This document shows positions 6,626 to 13,378 of a stretch of 18,518 nt of DNA, one piece after another. Positions within the stretch are counted from its first letter, which is position 1; each line of letters starts with the position of its first letter. Location of the stretch: positions 1 to 18,518 of the forward strand of contig DBOI01000065.1 of the NCBI GenBank assembly GCA_002299245.1, in the 5' to 3' direction. This stretch comes from Hydrogenovibrio sp. UBA650 (GTDB taxonomy: Bacteria > Pseudomonadota > Gammaproteobacteria > Thiomicrospirales > Thiomicrospiraceae). The position numbers were made by a program, and so were the translations under genes. The notes beneath the pieces were generated by a model, which had not been told where the DNA came from, searched no databases, and saw nothing but the letters and a program-made list of their open reading frames with translations.

Positions 6626-8791
6626 TTAGTACCTTGCTGTTAAGCTAATACCAAAAGTTCTAGGTGTTCCCATAGTCGCATACTCCCCATAAAATGTATC
6701 ATTAGCATTTACACGAGAGGTGAGGTATCTCTTATCAGTAATATTGGTAACAAAAGCATCAATTTCTAAATCTATAGATTTCAAAGGTACCGTGTATCCA
6801 GCAGCAATATCGATCACTTCATAGCTATCTACTTCTGGAGTACTGTCAGTATCCAAACTGTATTTCTGCTTACCAACATGGCGAATACTGGCGTTTAATT
6901 CAAGGTTTTCTTTTGCATAATTTACACCTAGGCTAGCTGTAAAATCTGGAGACATAGGCAGGCTTGTGCCTTTTTTGATTACCTTGTTTTGCGTTGGCCC
7001 TCCAAAAGGGTCTTGAACTTGCAAATTCAAATCATCGCTAATTTCAGTTTTTAAATGACCTAGTGCTGCTGTAATAGAAAACCCGTTGTCAAAATTATAG
7101 CTGGCATCTACTTCAACACCCTGTCCTGTTGCATTAGGCACATTACCTGTTAGTGGGTAAATACTTGATTCTTCTGAAGTACCGACAATCTGGGCGTCTT
7201 TGTATTTATATTGAAAAATAGAACCACTCAACTCTAATTTGTTATTGAGTAATTTTGTTTTCGCATAGATTTCATGGTTTGAAATGTTTTCTTCTTTGAA
7301 TTCAGTGACAGCAAAAGTGGTTATTCCAAAGAAAACGGCACCTAAATCAGATTGGACTCCACCTGGACGGTAGTTTTCAGTATAGGTATAACCGAAGTTT
7401 GTGTTTTTGTCAGCACTGTATCTTAGACCCGCTTTAGGCAAGAATTTGTTTGCTTTTATGGTTGTGTCGGTAAGCGTATTACCCACAGCCATAACTGTTC
7501 GCGAGCTTTTATCGGTTTCTTTTCGGCCCCCAGCAATTACAACCAGGTCGCTGTCATCGTCAAAATCCATTACCCCTAACTCTAATTCTGTGTAAAACGC
7601 ATTGTTTTCATTTTCTCCATCAAGCCCCATAAAGTTAGAAGAAGGCGTGACTAAAGTGTCTGTAGTTCTGTTATTGACAAAACCAACCACACCTTTTTTG
7701 ATAATGCCCATGTCAGAAAATTGAATATAGCTTTCTAAATCTGTTTCGTTGTTTTCAAATATCATATCACCAATAAAAACAACTTCCGGCCATAGAACTT
7801 CGCCATCTCGATCTGCTGCTCGAACGATCAGGTTGACTTTATCTGAAATGACGTACTTGGCATTAAGAGCCGAAGTCTTTTGTTTGTTGATGTTCAGTGT
7901 ATCTCCTGCAGTACTCCATTGATAAACGACTGGGTCGTTTGGATCTGGTCTATCTGCAACCGTCTTACCGCTAATGTTAACGCTAGGTTGGTCATCATTT
8001 CTGACTTCGTGGGACAATACGATATCCAAGCCCTCAATCGCTTTGGGGGCATAACGCAATTTTGCTCTAACTTGCTCTAATTTTTCTTTATTGCGATCGT
8101 ATTCGTCGCTGCCAAAATCTTTCTTATTATTAATAAAAGGCGTGCCGTCAATGAGTTGACCAGTGACACGAAAAGCGAGTTGATCTTCAAGAATCGGCAT
8201 ATTCACCATCAATGCCGCTGTGTGTTTTCTTTTTTGATTCTGGTATCCAATTCTAAAAGCGCCTTCGTGTTCAAAAGAAGGGTCATTAGTGTAAAGTCTT
8301 AAGGCACCAGAAAAAGCGTTGCGACCAGTATTGGTTGGCTGTGGTCCTTTCGCCATTTCAACGGAATTAATATCCCAAAGGCTTTGGTTTGAGAAAGCAG
8401 ACGTTGACAGAAATGTTTGAGCCACTCCGTCAACAGATACAGGTACACGAGGTTTTGCCCCAGCGGATAAAATTAACCCAGTATCTGCATAGCTACTAAT
8501 CCCCCTGACATTCGGTACAAAATCGCCATCCCCAGCGGTAACGTTTGAGACTTGACGAATGACAGAATAAACCCCTGTGTTTTGAGGCTTCTCTGCTTCA
8601 TACTGATTGATAACTTTGACGTTTGGTGTTATTTCATCTGCATTACGGCCGATTTTTTCACCCTGTACTGTAATTAAGTCCAATTTAACGTTTTTAGGTT
8701 GGTCAGCATTTTTATCAGCTAAAACAGCTGTTGGAAAACACAGCGCCACAATTACTTGAGGCAACGCTTTCTTTAAAAATCTTGGTTTCAT
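6626..8791 (-). CDS. TonB-dependent outer-membrane receptor, FyuA-like, probably ferric-siderophore
   Basis: A 721-residue outer-membrane receptor. The Sec signal peptide ends near AVLA|D (residue 25). A TonB-box-like segment, DLITVQG, lies at 38-44. The plug domain (about 50-170) includes VPNVRGISSYADTG, VPVSVDGVAQ and SVEMAKGPQPTNTGRNAFSGAL. The remainder is a beta-barrel ending in the aromatic residue of SLTARY. The final TNITDKRYLTS region resembles FyuA-type receptors by recall, not by alignment. A Fur box covers the predicted transcription start, and GGGGAA precedes the ATG. It is the first gene of the iron operon; the ABC pair begins 134 nt downstream. The ligand is unknown. The Fur site and ABC neighbours favour an iron chelate over vitamin B12 or sugars. 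Confidence 0.93.
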   Translation of the reverse strand: MKPRFLKKALPQVIVALCFPTAVLADKNADQPKNVKLDLITVQGEKIGRNADEITPNVKVINQYEAEKPQNTGVYSVIRQVSNVTAGDGDFVPNVRGISSYADTGLILSAGAKPRVPVSVDGVAQTFLSTSAFSNQSLWDINSVEMAKGPQPTNTGRNAFSGALRLYTNDPSFEHEGAFRIGYQNQKRKHTAALMVNMPILEDQLAFRVTGQLIDGTPFINNKKDFGSDEYDRNKEKLEQVRAKLRYAPKAIEGLDIVLSHEVRNDDQPSVNISGKTVADRPDPNDPVVYQWSTAGDTLNINKQKTSALNAKYVISDKVNLIVRAADRDGEVLWPEVVFIGDMIFENNETDLESYIQFSDMGIIKKGVVGFVNNRTTDTLVTPSSNFMGLDGENENNAFYTELELGVMDFDDDSDLVVIAGGRKETDKSSRTVMAVGNTLTDTTIKANKFLPKAGLRYSADKNTNFGYTYTENYRPGGVQSDLGAVFFGITTFAVTEFKEENISNHEIYAKTKLLNNKLELSGSIFQYKYKDAQIVGTSEESSIYPLTGNVPNATGQGVEVDASYNFDNGFSITAALGHLKTEISDDLNLQVQDPFGGPTQNKVIKKGTSLPMSPDFTASLGVNYAKENLELNASIRHVGKQKYSLDTDSTPEVDSYEVIDIAAGYTVPLKSIDLEIDAFVTNITDKRYLTSRVNANDTFYGEYATMGTPRTFGISLTARY

Positions 8792-8836
8792 TTAATTCCC
8801 CATCCTCTAAAATTGATATTAAAAAACATGAATAAC

Positions 8837-8855
8837 GGGAATCATTATCATTATT
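8837..8855 (-). promoter_or_regulatory. Fur box upstream of the TonB receptor operon
   Basis: On the minus strand this reads AATAATGATAATGATTCCC and matches 15 of 19 positions of GATAATGATAATCATTATC. It lies just downstream of the predicted -10 and so covers the transcription start, the usual place for iron-dependent repression. Confidence 0.85.
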
Positions 8856-8862
8856 TTTATTA

Positions 8863-8890
8863 AAAATACAATGTGTTAAGGCTGGTTCAA
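8863..8890 (-). promoter_or_regulatory. Predicted sigma-70 promoter for the TonB receptor operon
   Basis: Minus-strand -35 TTGAAC (8890-8885) and -10 TATTTT (8868-8863) are 16 bp apart. The Fur box begins 7 bp after the -10. The -10 is a modest match. Confidence 0.5.
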
Positions 8891-8935
8891 TGAATTATTT
8901 AAGATAAAATGATGCTAGAGGCTTTAATCGGTGCT

Positions 8936-8968
8936 AAAAAAGTCCAGTGGGGCATGAGTTCCCACTGG
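8936..8968 (-). terminator. Intrinsic terminator after nrdA
   Basis: An 8-bp perfect stem, CCAGTGGG (8944-8951) with CCCACTGG (8961-8968), has a 9-nt loop. On the minus strand it is followed by AC and six T. It lies about 90 nt beyond the nrdA stop and separates the nrd and iron operons. Confidence 0.8.
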
Positions 8969-9060
8969 TAATAGTTGTCAGAGTTAATTAAATTTTTGGC
9001 TACATTGCATAGCCTGTATCAAAGAAAAGGCGGGAATTGAATTCAAATCATTTGCTGCTA

Positions 9061-10731
9061 TTAACCTTCGCAGGCCTTACAGTTTCTTTTTTGGTTGAGT
9101 TTTTGCGCAGCGTTCATACTGTGTTGATAATACAGAGCTTTAATACCAAGCTTCCAAGCGGTAATGTAGAAGCTGTTAATCTCTTTTACAGGCGTATCAG
9201 GATGAACCATCAGGTTAAGTGATTGCCCCTGATCAATATATGTTTGGCGGGTTGCAGCCTGTTCGACTATACTCATTTGATCAATCTCAGGGAAGGTTTT
9301 AAAGACATCCTTCTCTTCGTCAGTTAGGAATTCTAAATGTTGAACAGAGCCATCCATATCGCGAATATCTCGCCAAACCTCTTTGTTGTTGTAGCCTTTA
9401 GCTTCAAGTAACTCTTCCAGGAAAGGGTTCTTGATGGTGGTCTTGATTTTAGCGACATCTTTTACATAGCAGTTTGACCAGTTAGGCTCAATTCCTTGAG
9501 ATACTTGACCAAGAATAAATGCAGATGAAGTAGTCGGAGCAATGGCATTTAGCGTGGCGTTGCGGCGACCATAACCTTTTAATAGTTCTGGTTCGCCGAG
9601 TTTTTCAGCTAATTCTTCAGATGCCTGGTAAGACTTTTCCTTGATTAGCTTGAAGATCTCAAGGTTCAGTTTCGCAGCCTCTCGGCCTTCCCAAGGCAGC
9701 ATTCTGGACTGTAATAATGAGTGCCAGCCGAGAACACCAAGACCCAAAGCACGATTTGCTTTGGTGAAGTCATAAGCTTTCTTCATAAATAGATAGGTCA
9801 ACTGATCATCGTGATTATCGGAATCGCGATAAACATCTAGTTTTTCCAGGAATTCAGTAATAACTGCATCCAGGAAATAGACCATAGTTTCGACGGCATC
9901 AGTGTCTTTCCACTTATCGTAGTGAAGTAGGTTGATAGACGAGAGTACGCAGACAAATGACCATTTTTCATTTGAAGGCAGCATAATTTCTGTACAGAGA
10001 TTACTGGCGCGAATTTTTAGGTTGTGATCTCTGTAAGCATCAACTGTGTTATTGTTGGCGTTGTCAATAAACATGATATATGGGTAACCCATTTCACCAC
10101 GGCGCTGGATGACTTTCGCCCAAAGTGCACGTTTATTGGCATCACCATCAATCATCTGCTGCATCCACTCATCGGTTACCGTGATGCCGTGAGTCAACTC
10201 TTGGATAGAATTTCCTTCAGTACCAATATCAAGGAATTCATTTGCATCTGGATGTTCGATTGGCAGGTAAGGTGCAAAACGACCTCTGCGAACAGAGCCC
10301 TGACTGACAACATCAACCATGGTTTCAAATAGCTGCATAAAGTGAACAGCTCCAGAAGAGTGACCACTATTTTTAATTGCCGCACCGCGGTGACGAAGAT
10401 GTCCGAAAGCACCGGAAGTTCCACCACCGAGTTTTGACATCATGCCCACTTCGGCTTCGGTAAACAGAATGTCACCAATGTCATCTTCAATGCTCGAACC
10501 ATAACAGCTAATTGGCAGGCCACGTTCTTGACCGAAGTTTGACCAGACAGGGGAAGCTAAGGAATAAAACCCTTCTTCCATATAACCATAGAATTTGTCG
10601 GAATAACCATCAATACCAAGGATCTCTTCTGCGCGATCAGCGATTTGACGTATTCGATCTTCAGCACTTTGGCCTTCAGCTAAGTAACCACCAGATAAAA
10701 ATTTACGGCTGTTTTCAGTTAACCATTTCAT
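9061..10731 (-). CDS. nrdA: Ribonucleotide reductase large subunit, short form without ATP-cone
   Basis: The catalytic alpha subunit reduces ribonucleoside diphosphates to deoxynucleotides. At 556 residues it is far shorter than E. coli NrdA (761) and begins MKWLTENSRKFL, with no N-terminal ATP-cone. The catalytic core is complete: disulfide cysteines C76 (ISCYGSS) and C261 (VCVLSSINL), thiyl-radical C246 with N244 and E248 (NLCTE), the radical-relay tyrosines Y534 and Y535 (LYYQ), and C-terminal shuttle cysteines C551 and C554 (CKAC). GGGA precedes the ATG by 7 nt. It lies 89 nt downstream of nrdB, with a terminator-like hairpin between. Short alphas of this kind occur in the class I group that includes Flavobacterium and Leeuwenhoekiella enzymes. 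With no activity site of its own, overall dATP control should come from NrdB. Confidence 0.96.
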   Translation of the reverse strand: MKWLTENSRKFLSGGYLAEGQSAEDRIRQIADRAEEILGIDGYSDKFYGYMEEGFYSLASPVWSNFGQERGLPISCYGSSIEDDIGDILFTEAEVGMMSKLGGGTSGAFGHLRHRGAAIKNSGHSSGAVHFMQLFETMVDVVSQGSVRRGRFAPYLPIEHPDANEFLDIGTEGNSIQELTHGITVTDEWMQQMIDGDANKRALWAKVIQRRGEMGYPYIMFIDNANNNTVDAYRDHNLKIRASNLCTEIMLPSNEKWSFVCVLSSINLLHYDKWKDTDAVETMVYFLDAVITEFLEKLDVYRDSDNHDDQLTYLFMKKAYDFTKANRALGLGVLGWHSLLQSRMLPWEGREAAKLNLEIFKLIKEKSYQASEELAEKLGEPELLKGYGRRNATLNAIAPTTSSAFILGQVSQGIEPNWSNCYVKDVAKIKTTIKNPFLEELLEAKGYNNKEVWRDIRDMDGSVQHLEFLTDEEKDVFKTFPEIDQMSIVEQAATRQTYIDQGQSLNLMVHPDTPVKEINSFYITAWKLGIKALYYQHSMNAAQKLNQKRNCKACEG

Positions 10732-10762
10732 TGTTTGTCCCGTTTCGAGTCAGTTTTAAATG

Positions 10763-10793
10763 TCAAAAAAAGCGGTCAACAACAGCGTTGACC
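10763..10793 (-). terminator. Intercistronic terminator/attenuator between nrdB and nrdA
   Basis: On the minus strand, GGTCAAC-GCTGTT-GTTGACC forms a perfect 7-bp stem with a 6-nt loop (10793-10774). It is followed by GC and seven T (10771-10765). It lies inside the 89-nt gap between nrdB and nrdA, with no clear second promoter before nrdA. It would be expected to let only part of the transcription through, lowering nrdA relative to nrdB. Confidence 0.65.
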
Positions 10794-10820
10794 TATGTGA
10801 CGTGAAATAACGTTGATTAT

Positions 10821-12095
10821 TTAGAATAAATCGTCTGCAGTAACACTCTGACTACGTTTGTTATAGTTAATTGAGCGTTTTACAAAGAAGTCGCCATGTT
10901 TGGTACCAATGATTTCATCATCAAACCATTCAGTTTCTTCTACAAGGGCATCGTTAATCTCAAAAACAGGATCAATTTCAATGCTTTGTAACGAGTTGTT
11001 AAAACGGTTTTTAATGAACTCTTTAACTTGGTTTGCCGGTACGAAGTCAAGTTCACCCTCTTCAAAAATCCAGTCAACAATCGCAGCTTCGGCTTTATAA
11101 GCACTGCGGCAGGCAGTTTGAATATGCTGTACCAAACTCTCATCAAACCACTCTGGGTTTTCTTCTTTAATGATCTTGATTAGGTCGATTCCAAAATTAC
11201 CGTGGATTTGCTCTTCTTTTGAAGTGGCTTCAACAACATTTGAAATACCTTTCAAAGCATTTTTGTGTTTGTTGAAAGACATAATAATCAAGAATTGCGA
11301 GAACAAAGATACGTGCTCAATAAACAGGGCAAACAGTAGTATTGATTCTGCGTAATCACGATTTTCATCACTTGAAGCATTTTTTAATGATGATTCTAGG
11401 TAGCGAACACGGTTCATAATTACCGGATTGTCTTTTAGGTTTTTGAACTCTTCGTTTAGACCTAAAATTTCTAGAAGGTGAGAGTAGGCGTCGTGGTGAC
11501 GAACTTCAGATTCTGCGAAAGTCGCACCAATTGAACCGATTTCAGGTTTTGGCATTTTTTGGTAAATGTTGCCCCAAAAGGTCTTAACGGCGACTTCAAT
11601 TTGAGATATTGCCAGCATTGTGCGTTTGATAGCTTCGCGCTCAGGCTCACTCAACAAGGCCTTGAAGTCCTGAATGTCACTTGTAAAGTTGAATTCGGTA
11701 TGAATCCAGTATGAGTGGCGAATAGCATCAACATACTCGAGTAAATCTGGATAGTCGTAGGGTTTTAGATTGATGCGCCTTTCAAAGATATTGCTTTTAC
11801 GTTTTTCAGACTGGCGGTCACGATAGAGAATGTAGGCTTTGGCTACTGTATGGAAGTCCGAAGACATCAACTTCTCTTCAACAATGTTCTGTATCCCTTC
11901 AATTGAAGGAACATAACGAGTATCTGTTTGTTTCATCAGCTCAAGAGTTTTCAAAACGTCATGAGTAATGGCTTCAGCATCTTCGCGAGAACCGCTGTCG
12001 ACAGCAGTCATGGCCTTGCAAATTGCGCTGGTGATTTTCTCTTCTTTAAATGGCTTCAGCGTGCCGTCACGCTTTACGACATGAGTAATATGCAT
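10821..12095 (-). CDS. nrdB: Ribonucleotide reductase small subunit with N-terminal ATP-cone
   Basis: A radical-generating beta subunit of 424 residues from the ATG at 12095. A TTG nine bases upstream is in frame but sits 1 nt from the AAGG Shine-Dalgarno, whereas the ATG is 10 nt away. Residues 1 to about 92 form an ATP-cone: VVKRDG at 6-11, a KI-xx-AI-KA helix, and the closing VAKAYILYR at 84-92. The ferritin-like domain follows, with metal ligands E167, E197, H200, E260, E295 and H298 by alignment with E. coli D84, E115, H118, E204, E238 and H241. Y204 matches E. coli Y122. Y411 in the flexible tail is the likely relay tyrosine, and the tail ends DDLF. In Leeuwenhoekiella NrdB an ATP-cone here mediates dATP inhibition. 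In studied class Id relatives the cofactor is dimanganese, so the tyrosine alone does not prove a tyrosyl radical. Confidence 0.95.
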   Translation of the reverse strand: MHITHVVKRDGTLKPFKEEKITSAICKAMTAVDSGSREDAEAITHDVLKTLELMKQTDTRYVPSIEGIQNIVEEKLMSSDFHTVAKAYILYRDRQSEKRKSNIFERRINLKPYDYPDLLEYVDAIRHSYWIHTEFNFTSDIQDFKALLSEPEREAIKRTMLAISQIEVAVKTFWGNIYQKMPKPEIGSIGATFAESEVRHHDAYSHLLEILGLNEEFKNLKDNPVIMNRVRYLESSLKNASSDENRDYAESILLFALFIEHVSLFSQFLIIMSFNKHKNALKGISNVVEATSKEEQIHGNFGIDLIKIIKEENPEWFDESLVQHIQTACRSAYKAEAAIVDWIFEEGELDFVPANQVKEFIKNRFNNSLQSIEIDPVFEINDALVEETEWFDDEIIGTKHGDFFVKRSINYNKRSQSVTADDLF

Positions 12096-12321
12096 AATAA
12101 CCAAACCTTAGGTCTAATTGACTATTTGTTTTTTTACTTAGGCCTGGGTAACTCTTTTCGTCAGCTTCGCTATAGCAAAATAGAACGATTATGTGATGTT
12201 CATCATGCCTAGCTGAACAAAAAATCGCATTGGCAGAATGAAAAAACAAATTGTCAGCAGACCTCAGTATTTGTGACTATGTTTTTGGGTTGCAAGCCAT
12301 TGTAATAAAATATTTATCTCT

Positions 12322-12337
12322 CTACAAGATATAGTGT
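12322..12337 (-). promoter_or_regulatory. NrdR box 1 upstream of nrdB
   Basis: CTACAAGATATAGTGT matches the NrdR consensus ACACwATATATwGTGT at 13 of 16 positions, with a perfect right half. It overlaps the predicted -10 of nrdB. NrdR is the ATP/dATP-sensing repressor of RNR genes. Confidence 0.75.
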
Positions 12338-12357
12338 TTTTATTTTTTTTTACACAA
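12328..12357 (-). promoter_or_regulatory. Predicted nrdB promoter embedded in the NrdR boxes
   Basis: Minus-strand -35 TTGTGT (12357-12352) lies in NrdR box 2, and -10 TATATC (12333-12328) lies in box 1, with an 18-bp spacer. Transcription would start near 12320 and give a leader of about 225 nt. Confidence 0.45.
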
Positions 12358-12367
12358 TATAAAGTGT
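12352..12367 (-). promoter_or_regulatory. NrdR box 2 upstream of nrdB
   Basis: ACACAATATAAAGTGT matches the NrdR consensus at 15 of 16 positions. It is 14 bp from box 1, a centre spacing of 30 bp or about three helical turns, close to the paired arrangement known for NrdR targets. Confidence 0.8.
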
Positions 12368-12450
12368 TTTAATAATGTATTGATGTCAATAAGTAAGCGT
12401 ACTATTTAGACAAGTTGTCTAAATATATCCCGGTAAGTTATTGTTTTTAG

Positions 12451-12470
12451 TTATCCACAAATTACCCACA
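12451..12470 (+). promoter_or_regulatory. Tandem DnaA boxes upstream of nrdB
   Basis: TTATCCACA at 12451-12459 is the perfect DnaA consensus. TTACCCACA at 12462-12470 differs by one base and is 11 bp away, on the same face of the helix. DnaA boxes upstream of nrdAB are known in E. coli, where DnaA links RNR expression to replication. Confidence 0.55.
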
Positions 12471-12606
12471 TTTAGTGGGCCAAAAAGCACTAAAAAGAGT
12501 GGCAAAACTGTTGCTTTTGGTGCAGTCAAAAAAGGACCGGTTTTGGCATTTGTCTCATGATTAAAAAAGATAATCAAAGAGTAAATAATTTTTGGGTATT
12601 TACATA

Positions 12607-12634
12607 TTGTTTCCAACTGCTTGTTCTGTATAGT
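12607..12634 (+). promoter_or_regulatory. Predicted promoter of the YceI-like gene
   Basis: TTGTTT (12607-12612) and TATAGT (12629-12634) are 16 bp apart, about 78 bp before the chosen start codon. It is a moderate sigma-70 match. Confidence 0.35.
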
Positions 12635-12711
12635 TGACTAAAACACTTGGTTACTTGGCGTCATTAAACAGGTGGAATATTGTTGGTTTAACAAATTTTC
12701 AGGAGAAATCC

Positions 12712-13305
12712 ATGAGTACTTTTAGGTTTAAGATTAAAAGCTTTCAGCTTGGTTTAGCATTAATTCTACTTCCACTAACTGCGCTATCAGCTGGGTTTGA
12801 AGTTGACGAGACTAATTCCAACGTCAATTTCTCTGTTACCAAAGTTCAGTATGTTATTGAGCCCGCAGAATTTAAAAAGGTTTCGGGTTCAGTTTCTGAA
12901 AGCGGCGAAGCTGAATTTACAATTGATATAGGCAGTGTCTATTCAAATAATGATGTTCGAGATAATCGTTTGGTGGAGATGTTTTTTCAAACCGAGTTTT
13001 TTGCCACCGCCGTTGTTAGTGCAGAAATCGATCCAGCACTATTAAAAGCTGAGACGCCTCAAAGAACTAAGGTTCCAGCAGTTATAGAGTGGTTTGATCA
13101 TACTGCAGAAATCAACCTGGATGTTCTGGTTGCCCCGCTGGCAAATGGAGGCTTGGCGGTGACTTCGATGTCTCCAACAATTATTGATGCGCGGAAATTT
13201 GGTGTACCGGTTGATCATTTGGAGGCGTTGCGAAAAGTCTGTAATAACATTCAAATCGCTGATAAAGCTGCAGTTAATTTTGTGCTGACACTGAAAAAGT
13301 CGTAG
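12712..13305 (+). CDS. YceI-family periplasmic protein
   Basis: A 197-residue protein from the ATG at 12712, which has AGGAGA 6 nt upstream. An in-frame ATG at 12634 would add 26 residues ahead of the signal peptide and overlap the predicted -10, so it was not used. The signal peptide spans residues 1-27 with cleavage after ALSA. The rest shows the YceI pattern: FEVDETNSNVNFSV at the start of the barrel, NNDVRDNRLVEMFFQTEFFATAVV near 80-105, and a final VNFVLTLKK strand. YceI proteins form a lipocalin-like barrel that binds polyisoprenoids. The role of this one is unknown. It is transcribed alone, with divergent nrdB upstream and a bidirectional terminator downstream. Confidence 0.85.
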   Translation: MSTFRFKIKSFQLGLALILLPLTALSAGFEVDETNSNVNFSVTKVQYVIEPAEFKKVSGSVSESGEAEFTIDIGSVYSNNDVRDNRLVEMFFQTEFFATAVVSAEIDPALLKAETPQRTKVPAVIEWFDHTAEINLDVLVAPLANGGLAVTSMSPTIIDARKFGVPVDHLEALRKVCNNIQIADKAAVNFVLTLKKS

Positions 13306-13326
13306 AAAATTAAATAGCTAGTAATT

Positions 13327-13352
13327 AAAAAGCCCCATGATTGGGGCTTTTT
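13327..13352. terminator. Bidirectional intrinsic terminator between the YceI-like and ChaN-like genes
   Basis: The stem AGCCCC (13331-13336) with GGGGCT (13343-13348) has an ATGATT loop, with A4 before and T4 after. It sits between two convergent genes and can serve both. Confidence 0.8.
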
Positions 13353-13378
13353 AGTTTTTGAATTTTGAAGATTGAAGT

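Larger units (their letters stand above)
12096..12711. other. 616-bp intergenic control region between nrdB and yceI-like gene
   Basis: No convincing gene lies here. From the nrdB side there is a leader of about 225 nt, then the NrdR box pair with an embedded promoter, a TTGACA motif at 12389-12384 with no well-spaced -10, two DnaA-like boxes, and a predicted rightward promoter for the YceI-like gene. The sequence is very AT-rich from 12300 to 12400. Confidence 0.7.

Noticed and set aside
10024..10332. 102-residue plus-strand ORF opposite nrdA
   Set aside because: It lies wholly antisense to conserved NrdA coding sequence and shows no family features; similar antisense ORFs over the ABC, argG and symporter genes were dropped for the same reason.
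12096..12320. Cobalamin riboswitch in the nrdB leader
   Set aside because: A GCCAATG resembles the B12-box GCCACTG, but no other conserved element of that riboswitch is visible.
12300..12470. Replication origin, from the DnaA boxes and AT-rich DNA
   Set aside because: There is only one perfect box and no dnaA, dnaN, gidA or parAB neighbours; nrd regulation is the simpler reading.
12419..12616. 65-residue minus-strand ORF upstream of the YceI-like gene
   Set aside because: It has no ribosome site or recognisable motif and crosses the DnaA-box region and the rightward promoter; it is most likely chance.
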